A stretch of DNA of 51,036 nt from Betaproteobacteria bacterium. GTDB taxonomy: Bacteria > Pseudomonadota > Gammaproteobacteria > Burkholderiales > Casimicrobiaceae. Below are positions 17,164 through 30,875 of the stretch, in pieces. Made by a program: the position numbers and the translations under genes. Each line of letters opens with the position of its first letter. Position 1 is the stretch's first letter. The stretch lies in NCBI GenBank assembly GCA_029884335.1, contig JAOUIA010000024.1, forward strand, positions 1 to 51,036, read 5' to 3'. Below the pieces are notes generated by a model. It saw only the letters and a list, made by a program, of their open reading frames with translations. It had not been told where the DNA came from and made no database searches.

Positions 17164-17217
17164 CGACCGACCCGGCGCCGGCCCGCGCCGCGCCCACCCA
17201 AGGACCGGACCATCCCC

Positions 17218-19776
<2,559 letters not shown>

Positions 19777-19798
19777 TGACGCCAGGCACCGGCCCGCG

Positions 19799-20872
19799 AT
19801 GAGCCAGGACGACGATCTCGCCGCCCGCCGCGCGGCGATCGACCGCATCGACGACGCGATCCTCGCCGCGCTCGCCGAGCGCGCGCGCCACGCGCAGGCG
19901 ATCGGGCACCTGAAGGCCGGGGCGGGCGGCCGGGCGTGGCGACCCGAGCGCGAGGCGCAGGTGATCGACCGGCTCGTCGCGGCGAATCCCGGGCCGCTGT
20001 CCTCCGAGCACGTCGCCGGAATCTTTCGCCAGGTCATGGCCGCGTGCATGTCGCTCGAGCAGAAGCTGCGCGTGAGCTACCTCGGGCCGCCGGGCACGTT
20101 CTCGCACGCCGCGGTCGCGCGGCAGTTCGGGGAGTTCGTCGACGCCGTGCCTTGCGCTTCGATCGACGAGGTGTTCCGTGCGGCGGAGGCGGGCCGTGTC
20201 GACTACGCCGTCGTGCCGGTCGAGAACTCGACCGAGGGCGCGGTCGGGCGCACCCTCGACCTCATGTGCGCCACCGACCTCGCCATCTGCGGCGAGGTCA
20301 AGCTGCGAATCGGGCAGAACCTCATGTCGCGCGCGGCCGCGCTGGCCGACGTGAGCAAGGTCTACTCGCACGCGCAGTCGCTCGCGCAGTGCGTGCAGTG
20401 GCTGGCGCGCCACCTGCCGGGTGCGGCGCGCGTGGCGGTGGCGAGCAACGCCGAGGCCGCGCGGATGGCCTCCGAGGAGGCGGGCGCCGCGGCGATCGCG
20501 GGCGAGCTCGCCGCCAAGCTCTACGACTTGCCGATCCTCGCGCCCCACATCGAGGACGAGCCGAACAACACGACGCGCTTCTGGGTGCTCGGCCGCCAGG
20601 AGGTGGCGCCGAGCGGCCGCGACGAGACGTCGCTCGTGATGAGCGCGCCCAACAGGCCCGGCGCCGTCCACCACCTGCTCGAGCCGCTCGCGCGGCACGG
20701 CGTGTCGATGACGCGATTCGAGTCGCGGCCGGCGCGCACCGGCCTGTGGGAGTACCTGTTCTTCGTCGACCTCGCCGGTCACCGGACCGACCCGCCGGTG
20801 GCGGCCGCGCTCGCCGAACTCGCGCAACGCGCGCCCTTTCTCAAGCTCCTTGGTTCCTATCCCGCCGCCTGA
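19799..20872 (+). CDS. pheA: Bifunctional chorismate mutase / prephenate dehydratase (P-protein)
   Basis: Converts chorismate to prephenate and then to phenylpyruvate. 357 residues: an AroQ-type mutase domain (about 5-90; RAAIDRIDDAILAALAERAR), a dehydratase domain (about 92-275; SYLGPPGTFSHAA, VPVENSTEGAVGRTLD, NNTTRFWVLG with the catalytic Thr) and an ACT domain (about 285-357) carrying GAVHHLLEPLA and ESRP, the phenylalanine-binding motifs. It is therefore expected to be feedback-inhibited by phenylalanine. It follows gyrA closely and precedes hisC by 10 bases. Confidence 0.95.
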   Translation: MSQDDDLAARRAAIDRIDDAILAALAERARHAQAIGHLKAGAGGRAWRPEREAQVIDRLVAANPGPLSSEHVAGIFRQVMAACMSLEQKLRVSYLGPPGTFSHAAVARQFGEFVDAVPCASIDEVFRAAEAGRVDYAVVPVENSTEGAVGRTLDLMCATDLAICGEVKLRIGQNLMSRAAALADVSKVYSHAQSLAQCVQWLARHLPGAARVAVASNAEAARMASEEAGAAAIAGELAAKLYDLPILAPHIEDEPNNTTRFWVLGRQEVAPSGRDETSLVMSAPNRPGAVHHLLEPLARHGVSMTRFESRPARTGLWEYLFFVDLAGHRTDPPVAAALAELAQRAPFLKLLGSYPAA

Positions 20873-20882
20873 GCGGGTCCCC

Positions 20883-21989
20883 ATGACCGACCCCATTGCC
20901 GAACTCGCGCCGGACCACGTGCGGCGCATCGCGCCCTACGTTCCGGGCAAGCCCGTCGACGAACTCGCGCGCGAGCTCGGCCTCGACCCGGCCGGCATCG
21001 TCAAGCTCGCGAGCAACGAGAACCCGCGCGGGCCCGGCCCCCGCGTGCGGGCGGCGATCGCCGCGGCGATCGAGGACGTGCCGCGCTATCCGGACGGCAA
21101 CGGCTACGCGCTCAAGGCGACCCTGGCGAGACGGCTGGGCGTGGACATGGGTGAGCTCGTGCTCGGCAACGGCAGCAACGACATCCTCGAGCTCGTCTCG
21201 CTCGCTTTCCTCGAGCCGGGCGACGCGGCGGTCTACGCGCAGCACGCGTTCGCGGTCTACCCCCTCGCCACCCAGGCGCGCGGCGCGACCGGCATCGAGG
21301 TGCCCGCGCGCGACTTCGGCCACGACCTTCCCGCGATGCGCGAGGCGATCACGCCGCGCACGCGCGTCGTGTTCGTCGCCAACCCGAACAACCCGACGGG
21401 AACGTGGCTGCCGCCCGCGGCGGTGGAGTCGTTCATCGCCTCGGTGCCGCGCGAGGTCGTCGTCGTGCTCGACGAGGCCTACAACGAGTACCTGGACCCG
21501 GCCGACCGCGCGCCCAGTGTCGCGTGGGTCGGCAAGTACCCGAACCTCGTCGTCTCGCGCACGTTCTCCAAGGCCTACGGACTGGCGGCGCTGCGCGTGG
21601 GCTACGGCGTGATGGACGCGCGCGTGGCCGACATCGTGAATCGTGTTCGCCAGCCGTTCAACGTCAACACGCTCGCCCAGGTGGCGGCGGCCGCCGCGCT
21701 CGAGGACACGGCCTACGTCGAAGAGAGCCGCGCGCTCAACCGCGAGGGGATCGCGCAGCTCGAGTCGGGGTTCGACCGCCTGCGCCTGCGCCGCGTGCCC
21801 ACGCACGGCAACTTCGTGCTGGTGGAGGTCGGCGACGGCGCGCGCGTCAACGCGGCGCTGCTGAAGCAGGGCGTGATCGTCCGCCCGGTCGCCAACTACG
21901 GGCTCCCGCAGTGGCTGCGCGTCACCGTCGGGCTGCCGCAGGAGAACGCGCGCTTGCTCGACGCGCTGGCCAATGCGCTGAAGGCGTGA
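20883..21989 (+). CDS. hisC: Histidinol-phosphate / aromatic aminotransferase
   Basis: Class I/II PLP transaminase, 368 residues. Motifs: KLASNENPRGPGP (substrate loop), LGNGSNDILEL, NPNNPTGTWLP, and the PLP lysine Lys230 in SRTFSKAYGLAALRVGY. C-terminal NYGLPQWLRVTVG holds the carboxylate-binding Arg. Lying between pheA and tyrA, it probably acts on aromatic keto acids or prephenate as well as, or instead of, histidinol phosphate (the hisC2 position in pseudomonads). The ATG at 20883 (MTDPIAELAPDHVRRI) fits the family; an in-frame ATG at 20850 lies inside pheA. The stop overlaps the tyrA GTG. Confidence 0.93.
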   Translation: MTDPIAELAPDHVRRIAPYVPGKPVDELARELGLDPAGIVKLASNENPRGPGPRVRAAIAAAIEDVPRYPDGNGYALKATLARRLGVDMGELVLGNGSNDILELVSLAFLEPGDAAVYAQHAFAVYPLATQARGATGIEVPARDFGHDLPAMREAITPRTRVVFVANPNNPTGTWLPPAAVESFIASVPREVVVVLDEAYNEYLDPADRAPSVAWVGKYPNLVVSRTFSKAYGLAALRVGYGVMDARVADIVNRVRQPFNVNTLAQVAAAAALEDTAYVEESRALNREGIAQLESGFDRLRLRRVPTHGNFVLVEVGDGARVNAALLKQGVIVRPVANYGLPQWLRVTVGLPQENARLLDALANALKA

Positions 21990-22888
21990 GCTTGCGCGTC
22001 GAGCGGCTCGTCGTCGTCGGCGTCGGACTGATCGGGGGCTCGGTCGCGCTCGCGCTGAAGGCGCGCGGCGCGGTGGGCGAGGTGGTCGGCGTGGGGCGTT
22101 CGCGCGGCAACCTCGACGACGCGCTCCGCGCGGGCGTCGTCGACCGCGCGGCGACGCTCGACGAGCGCTGGACCGACGAGGTGGCGCGCGCCGACGCCGT
22201 GGTGGTCGCGGCGCCCGTCGCGCAGTACCCGGCGCTGTTCCGGGCGATCGCGCCCGCGTTGCCGCCGCAGGCGTTCGTGACCGACGCCGGCAGCACGAAG
22301 CAGGACGTCGTCGCTGCCGCGCGTGCGCATCTGGGCGGCGCGTTCCCGCGCTTCGTGCCGGGGCACCCGATCGCCGGCACCGAGCGCTCGGGCGCCGCCG
22401 CCGCCTTCGCCTCGCTGTACGAGGGGCGGCGGGTGATCCTCACCCCCGAGCCGGACACCGGCGCCGCTGCCGTCGCCGCCGTCACCGCGCTGTGGGAGGC
22501 CTGCGGCGCCCGCGTCTTGACGCTCACGGCGGAGCGCCACGACCGCATCTACGCCGCGGTGTCGCACTTCCCGCACATGCTCGCGGCGGCGTACATGGCC
22601 GGGATCGCCGGCCGTCCGGACGCCGGCGAGATCACGTCCTACGCGGGCACGGGCTTCCGCGACGTCACGCGCGTGGCCGCGGCGTCGCCGGAGATGTGGC
22701 GCGACATCGGCATGGCCAACCGCGCCGCGCTGCTCGACGAGCTGGCGGCGTTCCGCGGCCCGCTCGACGCGCTCGAGGCTGCGCTGCGCAATGGCGACGC
22801 GACGAAGCTCGAGGCGCTGCTCGCCGTGGCGGCGTGGGCGCGGCGCTCGTGGGCGGCGAACCGCGACGACCCGGGCGCGGTCGAGTGA
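21986..22888 (+). CDS. tyrA: Prephenate dehydrogenase (possibly cyclohexadienyl dehydrogenase)
   Basis: NAD(P)-dependent oxidation of prephenate (or arogenate) to the tyrosine precursor. 300 residues: the Rossmann loop [12 protein letters not shown] (GxGxxG from Gly12), [35 protein letters not shown] (catalytic His) and an all-helical C-terminal dimerisation domain ([14 protein letters not shown]). There is no ACT domain, so no ligand-binding control in the protein itself. The GTG at 21986 overlaps the hisC stop (GTGA). A TTG at 21992 is the alternative and has better spacing from GAAGG. The next gene, aroA, follows directly; in pseudomonads these two are fused. Confidence 0.93.
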   Translation: MSLRVERLVVVGVGLIGGSVALALKARGAVGEVVGVGRSRGNLDDALRAGVVDRAATLDERWTDEVARADAVVVAAPVAQYPALFRAIAPALPPQAFVTDAGSTKQDVVAAARAHLGGAFPRFVPGHPIAGTERSGAAAAFASLYEGRRVILTPEPDTGAAAVAAVTALWEACGARVLTLTAERHDRIYAAVSHFPHMLAAAYMAGIAGRPDAGEITSYAGTGFRDVTRVAAASPEMWRDIGMANRAALLDELAAFRGPLDALEAALRNGDATKLEALLAVAAWARRSWAANRDDPGAVE

Positions 22889-22889
22889 C

Positions 22890-24227
22890 GTGAACCTCCA
22901 GCGGCCGCACGACGCGCTGGTGCTCGCGCCGACGGCGAAGGCCGCCGGCACCGTGGACCTGCCGGGCTCCAAGAGCATCAGCAACCGCGCGCTGCTGCTG
23001 GCCGCGCTCTCCCGCGGCACGACGACGCTGCACGGGCTGCTCGCCGCCGACGACGTCGAGCGCATGCGCGAGGCCCTCGCGGCGCTCGGCGTCGACGTGG
23101 AGCAGGGAGCGGGGCCGCGCGAGGTCGTCGTCGCCGGCTGCGGCGGCGCGCTGCCCCGACGCCGGGCGTCGCTGTTCCTCGGCAACGCCGGCACGGCCGT
23201 GCGCCCCCTGACGGCGGCGCTCGCGGTGCTGGGCGGCGAGTTCGAGGTCCGCGGCGTGCCGCGCATGCACGAGCGGCCGATCGGGGACCTGGTCGAACCG
23301 CTGCGCGCGCTCGGCTGCGACGTGCGCTATCTCGGCAACGACGGGTTCCCGCCGCTCGCGATCGGCGCGTCGCGCGCGCGGGCGGGCGGCGAGGTCGCGA
23401 TCCGCGGCGACGTGTCGAGCCAGTTCCTCTCGGCGCTGCTGATGGCGCTGCCGCTCGCTGCGGGCGCGGCCTCCGCCGCCACGCGCGTGCGCCTCGCCAC
23501 GCCGCTGGTCTCGCGCCCGTACGTCGAGATCACGACGAACCTGATGCGGCGCTTCGGCGTCGACGTCGCGGCGCCGGACGCTGACACGTTCGTCGTGCCG
23601 GCGGGACCCGGCTACGCGAGCCCGGGCGACCTCTACGTCGAGGGCGACGCCTCGGCCGCCTCCTACTTCCTCGCCGCCGGCGCCCTCGGCGGCGGGCCGG
23701 TGCGCGTGACCGGCGTGGGCCACGCCTCGATCCAGGGCGACGTCGCTTTCGCCGACGTGCTGAAGCGCCTGGGCGCGGACGTCCGCTTCGGGCCTGACTG
23801 GATCGAAGCGCGGCGCGGCGCGCCGCTCTCCGGCGGCACGATCGACTGCACCGCCATTCCGGACGCCGCGATGACGCTCGCGGTGACCGCGCTCTTCGCC
23901 ACGGAGCCGACCACGCTCACCGGCATCGCGAGCTGGCGGGTCAAGGAGACCGACCGCATCGCCGCGATGGCCTGCGAGCTCGCCAAGCTCGGCGCCACCG
24001 TGGACGCCGGTCCCGGTCACCTCAAGGTCGTGCCGCCGCCGGCGCTGCGCAGCGCAGCGATCGACACCTACGACGACCACCGCATCGCGATGTGCTTCTC
24101 GCTGGCCGCCTTCGGCGGCGCGCGGGTCACGATTCGCGACCCCGGCTGCGTGGCGAAGACGTTCCCGGAGTATTTCGCCGTGCTCTCCGGCATCACCGGC
24201 GTCGCGCCCGAGTACGTGCATGCCTGA
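22890..24227 (+). CDS. aroA: 3-phosphoshikimate 1-carboxyvinyltransferase (EPSP synthase, class I)
   Basis: Joins shikimate-3-phosphate and PEP in the shikimate pathway. 445 residues with [16 protein letters not shown] (Lys28, Ser29, Arg33), [15 protein letters not shown] (96-110; the Gly-Ala of class I, glyphosate-sensitive enzymes), [36 protein letters not shown], and [17 protein letters not shown]. The GTG at 22890 starts one base after the tyrA stop and gives [12 protein letters not shown]; no ATG start is available before the PEP site. Its last 8 bases overlap cmk. This is part of the pheA-hisC-tyrA-aroA aromatic block. Confidence 0.96.
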   Translation: MNLQRPHDALVLAPTAKAAGTVDLPGSKSISNRALLLAALSRGTTTLHGLLAADDVERMREALAALGVDVEQGAGPREVVVAGCGGALPRRRASLFLGNAGTAVRPLTAALAVLGGEFEVRGVPRMHERPIGDLVEPLRALGCDVRYLGNDGFPPLAIGASRARAGGEVAIRGDVSSQFLSALLMALPLAAGAASAATRVRLATPLVSRPYVEITTNLMRRFGVDVAAPDADTFVVPAGPGYASPGDLYVEGDASAASYFLAAGALGGGPVRVTGVGHASIQGDVAFADVLKRLGADVRFGPDWIEARRGAPLSGGTIDCTAIPDAAMTLAVTALFATEPTTLTGIASWRVKETDRIAAMACELAKLGATVDAGPGHLKVVPPPALRSAAIDTYDDHRIAMCFSLAAFGGARVTIRDPGCVAKTFPEYFAVLSGITGVAPEYVHA

Positions 24228-24894
24228 CAGCCACGCTGCGGTCCCGGTCGTCGCGATCGACGGCCCGGCGGCGTCGGGCAAGGGGACGATCGCGCGGCAG
24301 GTGGCTGCGGCGCTCGGCTACCACTATCTCGACAGCGGCTCCCTCTACCGGCTGGTCGCCCACCAGGCGCTCGCCACGGGCACGGACCCGGGGGACGGCG
24401 AGGCGCTGGCGGCGCTCGCCCGGGCCATGGTCGTCCGGTTCGACGGGGACGCGATTCGCCTCGACGGGGCCGACGTCACCGAGGCGCTGCGCGCCGAGGC
24501 CGTCTCCGCCGCGGCGTCGCGGGTCGCCGTCCACCCGGCGGTGCGTTCGGCGCTGCTGGAGCGGCAACGGGGCTTTCGCCGCCTGCCGGGACTGGTGGCG
24601 GACGGCCGGGACATGGGGACGGTGGTGTTCCCGGACGCCGCGCCGAAGGTGTTCGTGACCGCCAGCGCCGAGGAGCGCGCCCGCCGCCGCCGGCGGCAGT
24701 TGGCGGAAACGGGAATTGATGTTAATATTCAAAGTCTTTTGCGCGACATCCGCGAGCGCGACGAACGCGACGCGAGCCGCAGTGCAGCACCGCTGCGGCC
24801 CGCCGTCGACGCCGTGATCCTGGATACGACGAACATGGCTGTCGAGGCCGCAGTGGCGGCCGTGCTGGCGCTGATCGCGCCGGCGCGGAGGTAG
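24220..24894 (+). CDS. cmk: Cytidylate kinase
   Basis: Phosphorylates CMP and dCMP with ATP. 224 residues: P-loop [14 protein letters not shown] (about 14-27), [28 protein letters not shown] and the C-terminal [22 protein letters not shown]. The start is 8 bases inside aroA. Ten codons around 24712-24741 ([10 protein letters not shown]) are unusual for this genome: nine end in A or T, whereas neighbouring codons almost all end in G or C. The amino acids are the normal conserved ones, so the DNA rather than the protein seems to be under selection there (see the promoter entry). Confidence 0.96.
   Translation: MPDSHAAVPVVAIDGPAASGKGTIARQVAAALGYHYLDSGSLYRLVAHQALATGTDPGDGEALAALARAMVVRFDGDAIRLDGADVTEALRAEAVSAAASRVAVHPAVRSALLERQRGFRRLPGLVADGRDMGTVVFPDAAPKVFVTASAEERARRRRRQLAETGIDVNIQSLLRDIRERDERDASRSAAPLRPAVDAVILDTTNMAVEAAVAAVLALIAPARR
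24700..24728 (+). promoter_or_regulatory. Candidate internal promoter for rpsA within cmk
   Basis: TTGGCG (24700-24705) and TAATAT (24723-24728) are separated by exactly 17 bases, each matching four of six consensus positions. They lie in the only AT-rich patch of the cmk gene. Predicted transcription would start near 24735 and give a leader of about 350 bases to rpsA. Transcription of rpsA from a promoter inside cmk is known in E. coli, which supports the idea. Confidence 0.5.
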
Positions 24895-24972
24895 CGCGGC
24901 CTCGAGCGGACACGGAAACGGGCGCCCGGCAGCCGCACGCGACGAAGCGGCCGGGGGCTTCACGCAAAGGGA

Positions 24973-25053
24973 CCCGCGCGCCGCGCTTTTGCCGGTGCGG
25001 CGACGCGGGACACGTCGACAACTGCCCGCCGGCGCGAGAAACAGGGTTCTCGC
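24973..25053 (+). promoter_or_regulatory. Two-hairpin leader upstream of rpsA
   Basis: Hairpin one has a 12-bp stem, CCCGCGCGCCGC (24973-24984), paired with 24997-25009 with a one-base bulge. Hairpin two is GCGAGAA (25034-25040) with TTCTCGC (25047-25053) and a 6-base loop, 34 bases before the start codon. S1 represses its own synthesis through leader structure in E. coli; a similar role here is inference. Confidence 0.4.
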
Positions 25054-25087
25054 CGAAGGCGGCCCGGACGAAATCACAAGGAACCCG

Positions 25088-26809
<1,722 letters not shown>

Positions 26810-26829
26810 CCTCCAGCATGCCCGGGGCG

Positions 26830-27126
26830 ATGACCAAATCGGAGCTGATCGACCGGCTGGCGGCGCAGTTCCCCCAGCTCGTCGCGAAGGACGCCGAGCT
26901 CGCGGTCAAGATGATCCTCGACGCGATGGCCGAGGCCCTCGCGAAGGGGGAGCGCATCGAGATCCGCGGGTTCGGCAGCTTCGGGCTCAACTACCGCCCG
27001 CCGCGCACCGGCCGCAACCCGAAGTCCGGGGAGAAGGTGCAGGTGCCGGAGAAGCACGTGCCGCACTTCAAGGCAGGCAAGGAGCTGCGCGAGCGCGTGG
27101 ACTTCAAGAAGCCGGACGGCGGTTGA
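26830..27126 (+). CDS. ihfB: Integration host factor subunit beta
   Basis: Small DNA-bending protein of 98 residues, partner of IhfA. It has [17 protein letters not shown], then the beta-arm region [23 protein letters not shown] with the intercalating Pro of RTGRNPKSG, and [14 protein letters not shown] at the end. The ATG at 26830 matches the E. coli start; an in-frame ATG at 26818 would add MPGA. It sits directly after rpsA as in most gamma- and betaproteobacteria. Confidence 0.95.
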   Translation: MTKSELIDRLAAQFPQLVAKDAELAVKMILDAMAEALAKGERIEIRGFGSFGLNYRPPRTGRNPKSGEKVQVPEKHVPHFKAGKELRERVDFKKPDGG

Positions 27127-27145
27127 CGCGGCCGCGATCGCGCCC

Positions 27146-27466
27146 ATGACCGCCGTGCGGATCGCCGTCGCCCTGGCGGCGTTCGTCTTCCTGCTGCTGG
27201 CGGCGCTGTCCAACACCGAGGCGGTGACGCTGCGCTTCCTGCGCGTCGCGCAGTTCGAGTCGCCGCTGGCGTTCGTCGTGTTCGTGGCGTTCGCCGCCGG
27301 CGTCGCCGCCGGGCTCGCTGCCGGGGCGTGGCGCAACGCGCGGATGCGCCGCCACCTCTTCCGCCTGCGCCGCCGGCTCGCCGCCGCGCCCGCCCCCGGG
27401 CCGCACGGCGCCGCGCCCTCCGACCGGCCCGAGCCGCCGCGCGCCCAGCCGCTCGACGCCGTGTAG
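27146..27466 (+). CDS. lapA: LapA family inner-membrane protein (DUF1049)
   Basis: A 106-residue protein with two membrane helices (about 5-23 and 43-63) and a basic, then Pro/Ala-rich cytoplasmic tail. LSNTEAVTLRFL between the helices is typical of LapA. It is found with lapB in lipopolysaccharide assembly and in the control of LpxC turnover. It lies 6 bases before lapB, after ihfB, as expected. The precise role of LapA is poorly defined. Confidence 0.88.
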   Translation: MTAVRIAVALAAFVFLLLAALSNTEAVTLRFLRVAQFESPLAFVVFVAFAAGVAAGLAAGAWRNARMRRHLFRLRRRLAAAPAPGPHGAAPSDRPEPPRAQPLDAV

Positions 27467-27472
27467 CCCGCG

Positions 27473-28651
27473 ATGGACTTCGAGCTGTGGTGGCTGCTGC
27501 CGATCCCGGTGCTGTTCTTCGCGCTTGGCTGGATCGCCGCGCGCATCGACATCAAGCACCTGCTCACCGAGTCGCGCGCGCTGCCGCTGTCGTACTTCCG
27601 CGGCCTCAACTTCCTGCTGAACGAGCAGCCGGACAAGGCCATCGAGTCCTTCATCGAGGTGGTCAAGGTCGACCCGCAGACCATCGACCTGCACTTCGCG
27701 CTCGGCAGCCTGTTCCGCCGGCAGGGCGAGATCGACCGCGCGATCCGCATGCACCAGAACCTGCTCGACCGGCCGGACCTGCCGAAGGACCGGCGCGAGA
27801 CCGCGACCTTCGAGCTGGCGCAGGACTTCCACCGCGCCGGGCTCCTCGACCGCGCCGAGGACCTGTTCGTGAAGCTCGCCGGCACGCCCTACGAGCACGC
27901 CTCGCAGGGCTTCCTGCTGTCGATCTACGAGACCGAGAAGGACTGGCCGAAGGCCATCGCGATCACCCGGGGCATGGAGGCGATCAGCAAGACGCCCCAC
28001 CACAAGGAGATCGCGCACTACCACTGCGAGCTCGCGCAGGCGGCGCTGCTGCGCTCCGACTTCGCTCTCGCGCAGCAAGAGATCGAGCTCGCGCGCGCCG
28101 AGTACCGCGGCTGCGCGCGGGCGACGATGCTCACCGGCGACCTGCTCGCGCAGCAGGGCCGCCTCGCCGAGGCCGTCGAGGCCTGGGGTCGCATCGAGGC
28201 GCAAAGCGCCGGCTACCTCGCGCTGGTCGCCGAGCGCGCCGCTGCGGCGTACGCCAAGCTCGGCGACCCCGCGCAGGGCATCCGCGTGCTGTCGGCGTGG
28301 CAGGCGAGCGTCCCTTCGCACGACGTCCTGGTCGCGCTGTTCTCGCTCGTCCTCGCCCACGAGGGGCCGGAGGCCGCGGCGGCGCTGGTGCGCCGCGAGC
28401 TGGCGCGCAGCCCGACGCTGCTCGGCCTCGACCGGCTGCTCGAGGCGCAGCTCGCCGCCGCGCCGGCGGAGCGCCGCCACGACCTCGAGCTCGTCAAGGG
28501 GCTGGTCGCGCAGCACACCAAGCGGCTGGGGATGTATCGCTGCGAGCAGTGCGGGTTCCGCGCGCGGCAATGGTACTGGCGCTGTCCGGGCTGCCAGAAG
28601 TGGGAGACGTACTCGCCCAAGCGCACCGAGTCGCTCGAGGGGCAGGCGTAG
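27473..28651 (+). CDS. lapB: Lipopolysaccharide assembly protein LapB (YciM), TPR protein with rubredoxin-like metal site
   Basis: A 392-residue inner-membrane-anchored regulator that in E. coli brings LpxC to FtsH for degradation and coordinates LPS assembly. The N-terminal helix (about 5-22) is followed by YFRGLNFLLNEQPDKAIESF and about nine TPR units. The C-terminal rubredoxin-like knuckle is CEQCGF...CPGC near residue 360-375. All four cysteines are present. The following 192 bases to pyrF hold no convincing gene. Confidence 0.95.
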   Translation: MDFELWWLLPIPVLFFALGWIAARIDIKHLLTESRALPLSYFRGLNFLLNEQPDKAIESFIEVVKVDPQTIDLHFALGSLFRRQGEIDRAIRMHQNLLDRPDLPKDRRETATFELAQDFHRAGLLDRAEDLFVKLAGTPYEHASQGFLLSIYETEKDWPKAIAITRGMEAISKTPHHKEIAHYHCELAQAALLRSDFALAQQEIELARAEYRGCARATMLTGDLLAQQGRLAEAVEAWGRIEAQSAGYLALVAERAAAAYAKLGDPAQGIRVLSAWQASVPSHDVLVALFSLVLAHEGPEAAAALVRRELARSPTLLGLDRLLEAQLAAAPAERRHDLELVKGLVAQHTKRLGMYRCEQCGFRARQWYWRCPGCQKWETYSPKRTESLEGQA

Positions 28652-28843
28652 CAGACCGATGCAGAAGGCGATCGCTCGGGAGGCGAGGATTCGAGAAGTC
28701 GGCGTTGCGCCTTCTGCAACGGGCCGACGCAAGGGCGCTCGCCTGGGGGCGGCCCGTCGGCGCGCGCCGCGAACCGCACGCAGCACCGCGCGGCGCTCCG
28801 CCGAAGCGCTTCCCGTCAACCTGCTGATGGCCTGCGCAAGCGC

Positions 28844-29554
28844 ATGATCTCGCCCGTCATCGTCGCCCTGGACTTTCCCGATGCCGCCGGCGCGCTCGCG
28901 CTCGCGCAGCGCCTCGACCCCGGCCGGTGCGCGGTCAAGGTCGGCAAGGAGCTGTTCACCGCCGCCGGGCCCGACGTGGTGCGCGCGTGCGTGGCGCGCG
29001 GCTTTCGCGTGTTCCTCGACCTCAAGTTCCACGACATCCCCAACACGTGCGCGCAGGCATGCGCGGCGGCCACGAGGCTGGGCGTGTGGATGCTCAACGT
29101 GCACGCCTCCGGCGGCAGCGCGATGCTGACCGCCGCGCGCCGGGCCGTCGACGAGGCGGCGGGCGGGCGCGAGGCTCCGCTGCTGATCGGCGTGACGGTG
29201 CTGACCAGCCTCGCCGCCGCGGACCTGCGCGCGATCGGCGTCGATGCCGAGCCGCAGGAGCAGGCGCTGCGCCTCGCGAAGCTCGCGCAGTCGTCCGGCC
29301 TCGACGGCGTGGTGTGCTCGGCGCGGGAAGCCGCGGCCTTGCGCGCGGCCTGCGGGCCGCGCTTCCAGCTCGTCACGCCCGGGATCCGGCCGGCGGGGGC
29401 CGCCACGCAGGACCAGGCGCGCGTGGCGACTCCTGTCGAAGCGATGGCCGCCGGAGCCGACTGGCTGGTGATCGGGCGTCCGATCAATGCGGCGCCGGAC
29501 CCTGCGGCCGCGCTGGCTGCGATACTGGACGGCTTGCAGGGAGACGCCAAGTGA
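28844..29554 (+). CDS. pyrF: Orotidine 5'-phosphate decarboxylase
   Basis: Last step of UMP synthesis. 236 residues with VIVALDFPD (first Asp), VKVGKELF (Lys), [10 protein letters not shown] (59-68; the catalytic Asp-Lys-Asp set around Lys61), VTVLTSL and [14 protein letters not shown] (phosphate loop). It follows lapB as in E. coli. No clear ribosome-binding site is seen before the ATG. The end overlaps the ugd GTG start (GTGA). Confidence 0.95.
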   Translation: MISPVIVALDFPDAAGALALAQRLDPGRCAVKVGKELFTAAGPDVVRACVARGFRVFLDLKFHDIPNTCAQACAAATRLGVWMLNVHASGGSAMLTAARRAVDEAAGGREAPLLIGVTVLTSLAAADLRAIGVDAEPQEQALRLAKLAQSSGLDGVVCSAREAAALRAACGPRFQLVTPGIRPAGAATQDQARVATPVEAMAAGADWLVIGRPINAAPDPAAALAAILDGLQGDAK

Positions 29555-30873
29555 AGATCACGATGATCGGCGCCGGGTACGTCGGGCTCGTCACCGGCGC
29601 CTGTTTCGCCGAGGTCGGCAACGACGTGCTGTGCCTCGACGTGGACGCGGGCCGGATCGCCACGCTGCGCGACGGCGGCGTGCCGATCCACGAGCCGGGC
29701 CTCGAGCCGCTGATCCGGCGCAACGTCGCGGCCGGGCGGCTCGCGTTCACCACCGACGTCGACGCGGCCGTCGCGCACGGCGCCGTGCAGTTCATCGCCG
29801 TGGGCACCCCGCCCGACGAGGACGGCTCGGCGGACATGCAGTACGTGCTGCAGGCGGCGCGCGAGATCGGCCGGCGCATGACCGGCTGGAAGCTGGTCGT
29901 CGACAAGTCCACCGTCCCGGTCGGCACCGGCGACCGCGTGCGCGAGGCGATCGCGACCGCCCTGCGCGAGCGCGGCGTCGACCTGCCGTTCGCGGTGGCG
30001 AGCAACCCCGAGTTCCTCAAGGAAGGCGCGGCGGTCGAGGACTTCATGCGGCCGGACCGCATCGTCGTGGGCGCCGACGACGAGCGCGCGATCGCCGAGC
30101 TGCGCGCCGTCTACGCGCCGTTCATGCGCAACCACGAGCGGCTGCTGGTGATGGACGTGCGCTCGGCCGAGCTCACGAAGTACGCGGCGAACGCGATGCT
30201 CGCCACCCGCATCTCGTTCATGAACGAGCTCGCCAACCTCGCCGACCGGCTCGGCTGCGACATCGAGCACGTGCGGCAGGGCATCGGCAGCGACCCGCGC
30301 ATCGGCTGGCAGTTCCTCTACCCGGGCGTGGGCTATGGCGGCAGCTGCTTCCCCAAGGACGTGAAGGCGCTGCAGTTCACCGCACGCGAGCACGGCGAGC
30401 CGCTCGCGCTCCTCGCCGCGGTCGAGGAGGTCAACCAGCGGCAGAAGCGCGTGCTCGTCGACAAGGTCGTCAGGCGCTTCGGCGCGGACCTCGCGGGCCG
30501 CCGCTTCGCCGTCTGGGGCCTCGCGTTCAAGCCGAACACCGACGACATGCGCGAGGCGCCTTCGCGCGAGATCCTCCCCGAGCTCGCTCGGCGCGGCGCG
30601 CGCGTCGTCGCCTACGATCCCGTCGCGATGGACGAGGCGCGGCGCGCGTTCGGCGAGCAGCCGTGGCTCGCGTACGCGCGCACGCCGATGGCGGCGGTCG
30701 AGGGCGCGGACGCGCTGCTCGTGATCACCGAGTGGAAGGAGTTCCGCAGCCCCGACTTCGCGGCGCTGCGCGATGCGCTCGCGGCGCGCGCGGTGTTCGA
30801 CGGGCGCAACGTCTACGAGCCTGCGCAGGTGCGTGCGGCCGGGCTCGAGTACCACGGCATCGGGCGCCGCTGA
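29551..30873 (+). CDS. ugd: UDP-glucose 6-dehydrogenase
   Basis: Oxidises UDP-glucose twice to UDP-glucuronate, a precursor for exopolysaccharide or modified LPS. 440 residues: [18 protein letters not shown] loop (Gly7, Gly9, Gly12), [26 protein letters not shown], and the catalytic Cys266 in YGGSCFPKD, then the C-terminal UDP-binding domain ([20 protein letters not shown]). The GTG at 29551 overlaps the pyrF stop; the open frame further upstream is a pyrF shadow. hldA follows after 2 bases. Confidence 0.95.
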   Translation: MKITMIGAGYVGLVTGACFAEVGNDVLCLDVDAGRIATLRDGGVPIHEPGLEPLIRRNVAAGRLAFTTDVDAAVAHGAVQFIAVGTPPDEDGSADMQYVLQAAREIGRRMTGWKLVVDKSTVPVGTGDRVREAIATALRERGVDLPFAVASNPEFLKEGAAVEDFMRPDRIVVGADDERAIAELRAVYAPFMRNHERLLVMDVRSAELTKYAANAMLATRISFMNELANLADRLGCDIEHVRQGIGSDPRIGWQFLYPGVGYGGSCFPKDVKALQFTAREHGEPLALLAAVEEVNQRQKRVLVDKVVRRFGADLAGRRFAVWGLAFKPNTDDMREAPSREILPELARRGARVVAYDPVAMDEARRAFGEQPWLAYARTPMAAVEGADALLVITEWKEFRSPDFAALRDALAARAVFDGRNVYEPAQVRAAGLEYHGIGRR

Positions 30874-30875
30874 CC

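Noticed and set aside
28659-28847. A 62-codon ATG frame between lapB and pyrF, ending in an ATGA overlap with pyrF
   Set aside because: The peptide is made of Arg/Ala/Thr runs typical of chance frames in GC-rich DNA, has no clear ribosome-binding site and no recognisable fold. The overlap alone is not enough.
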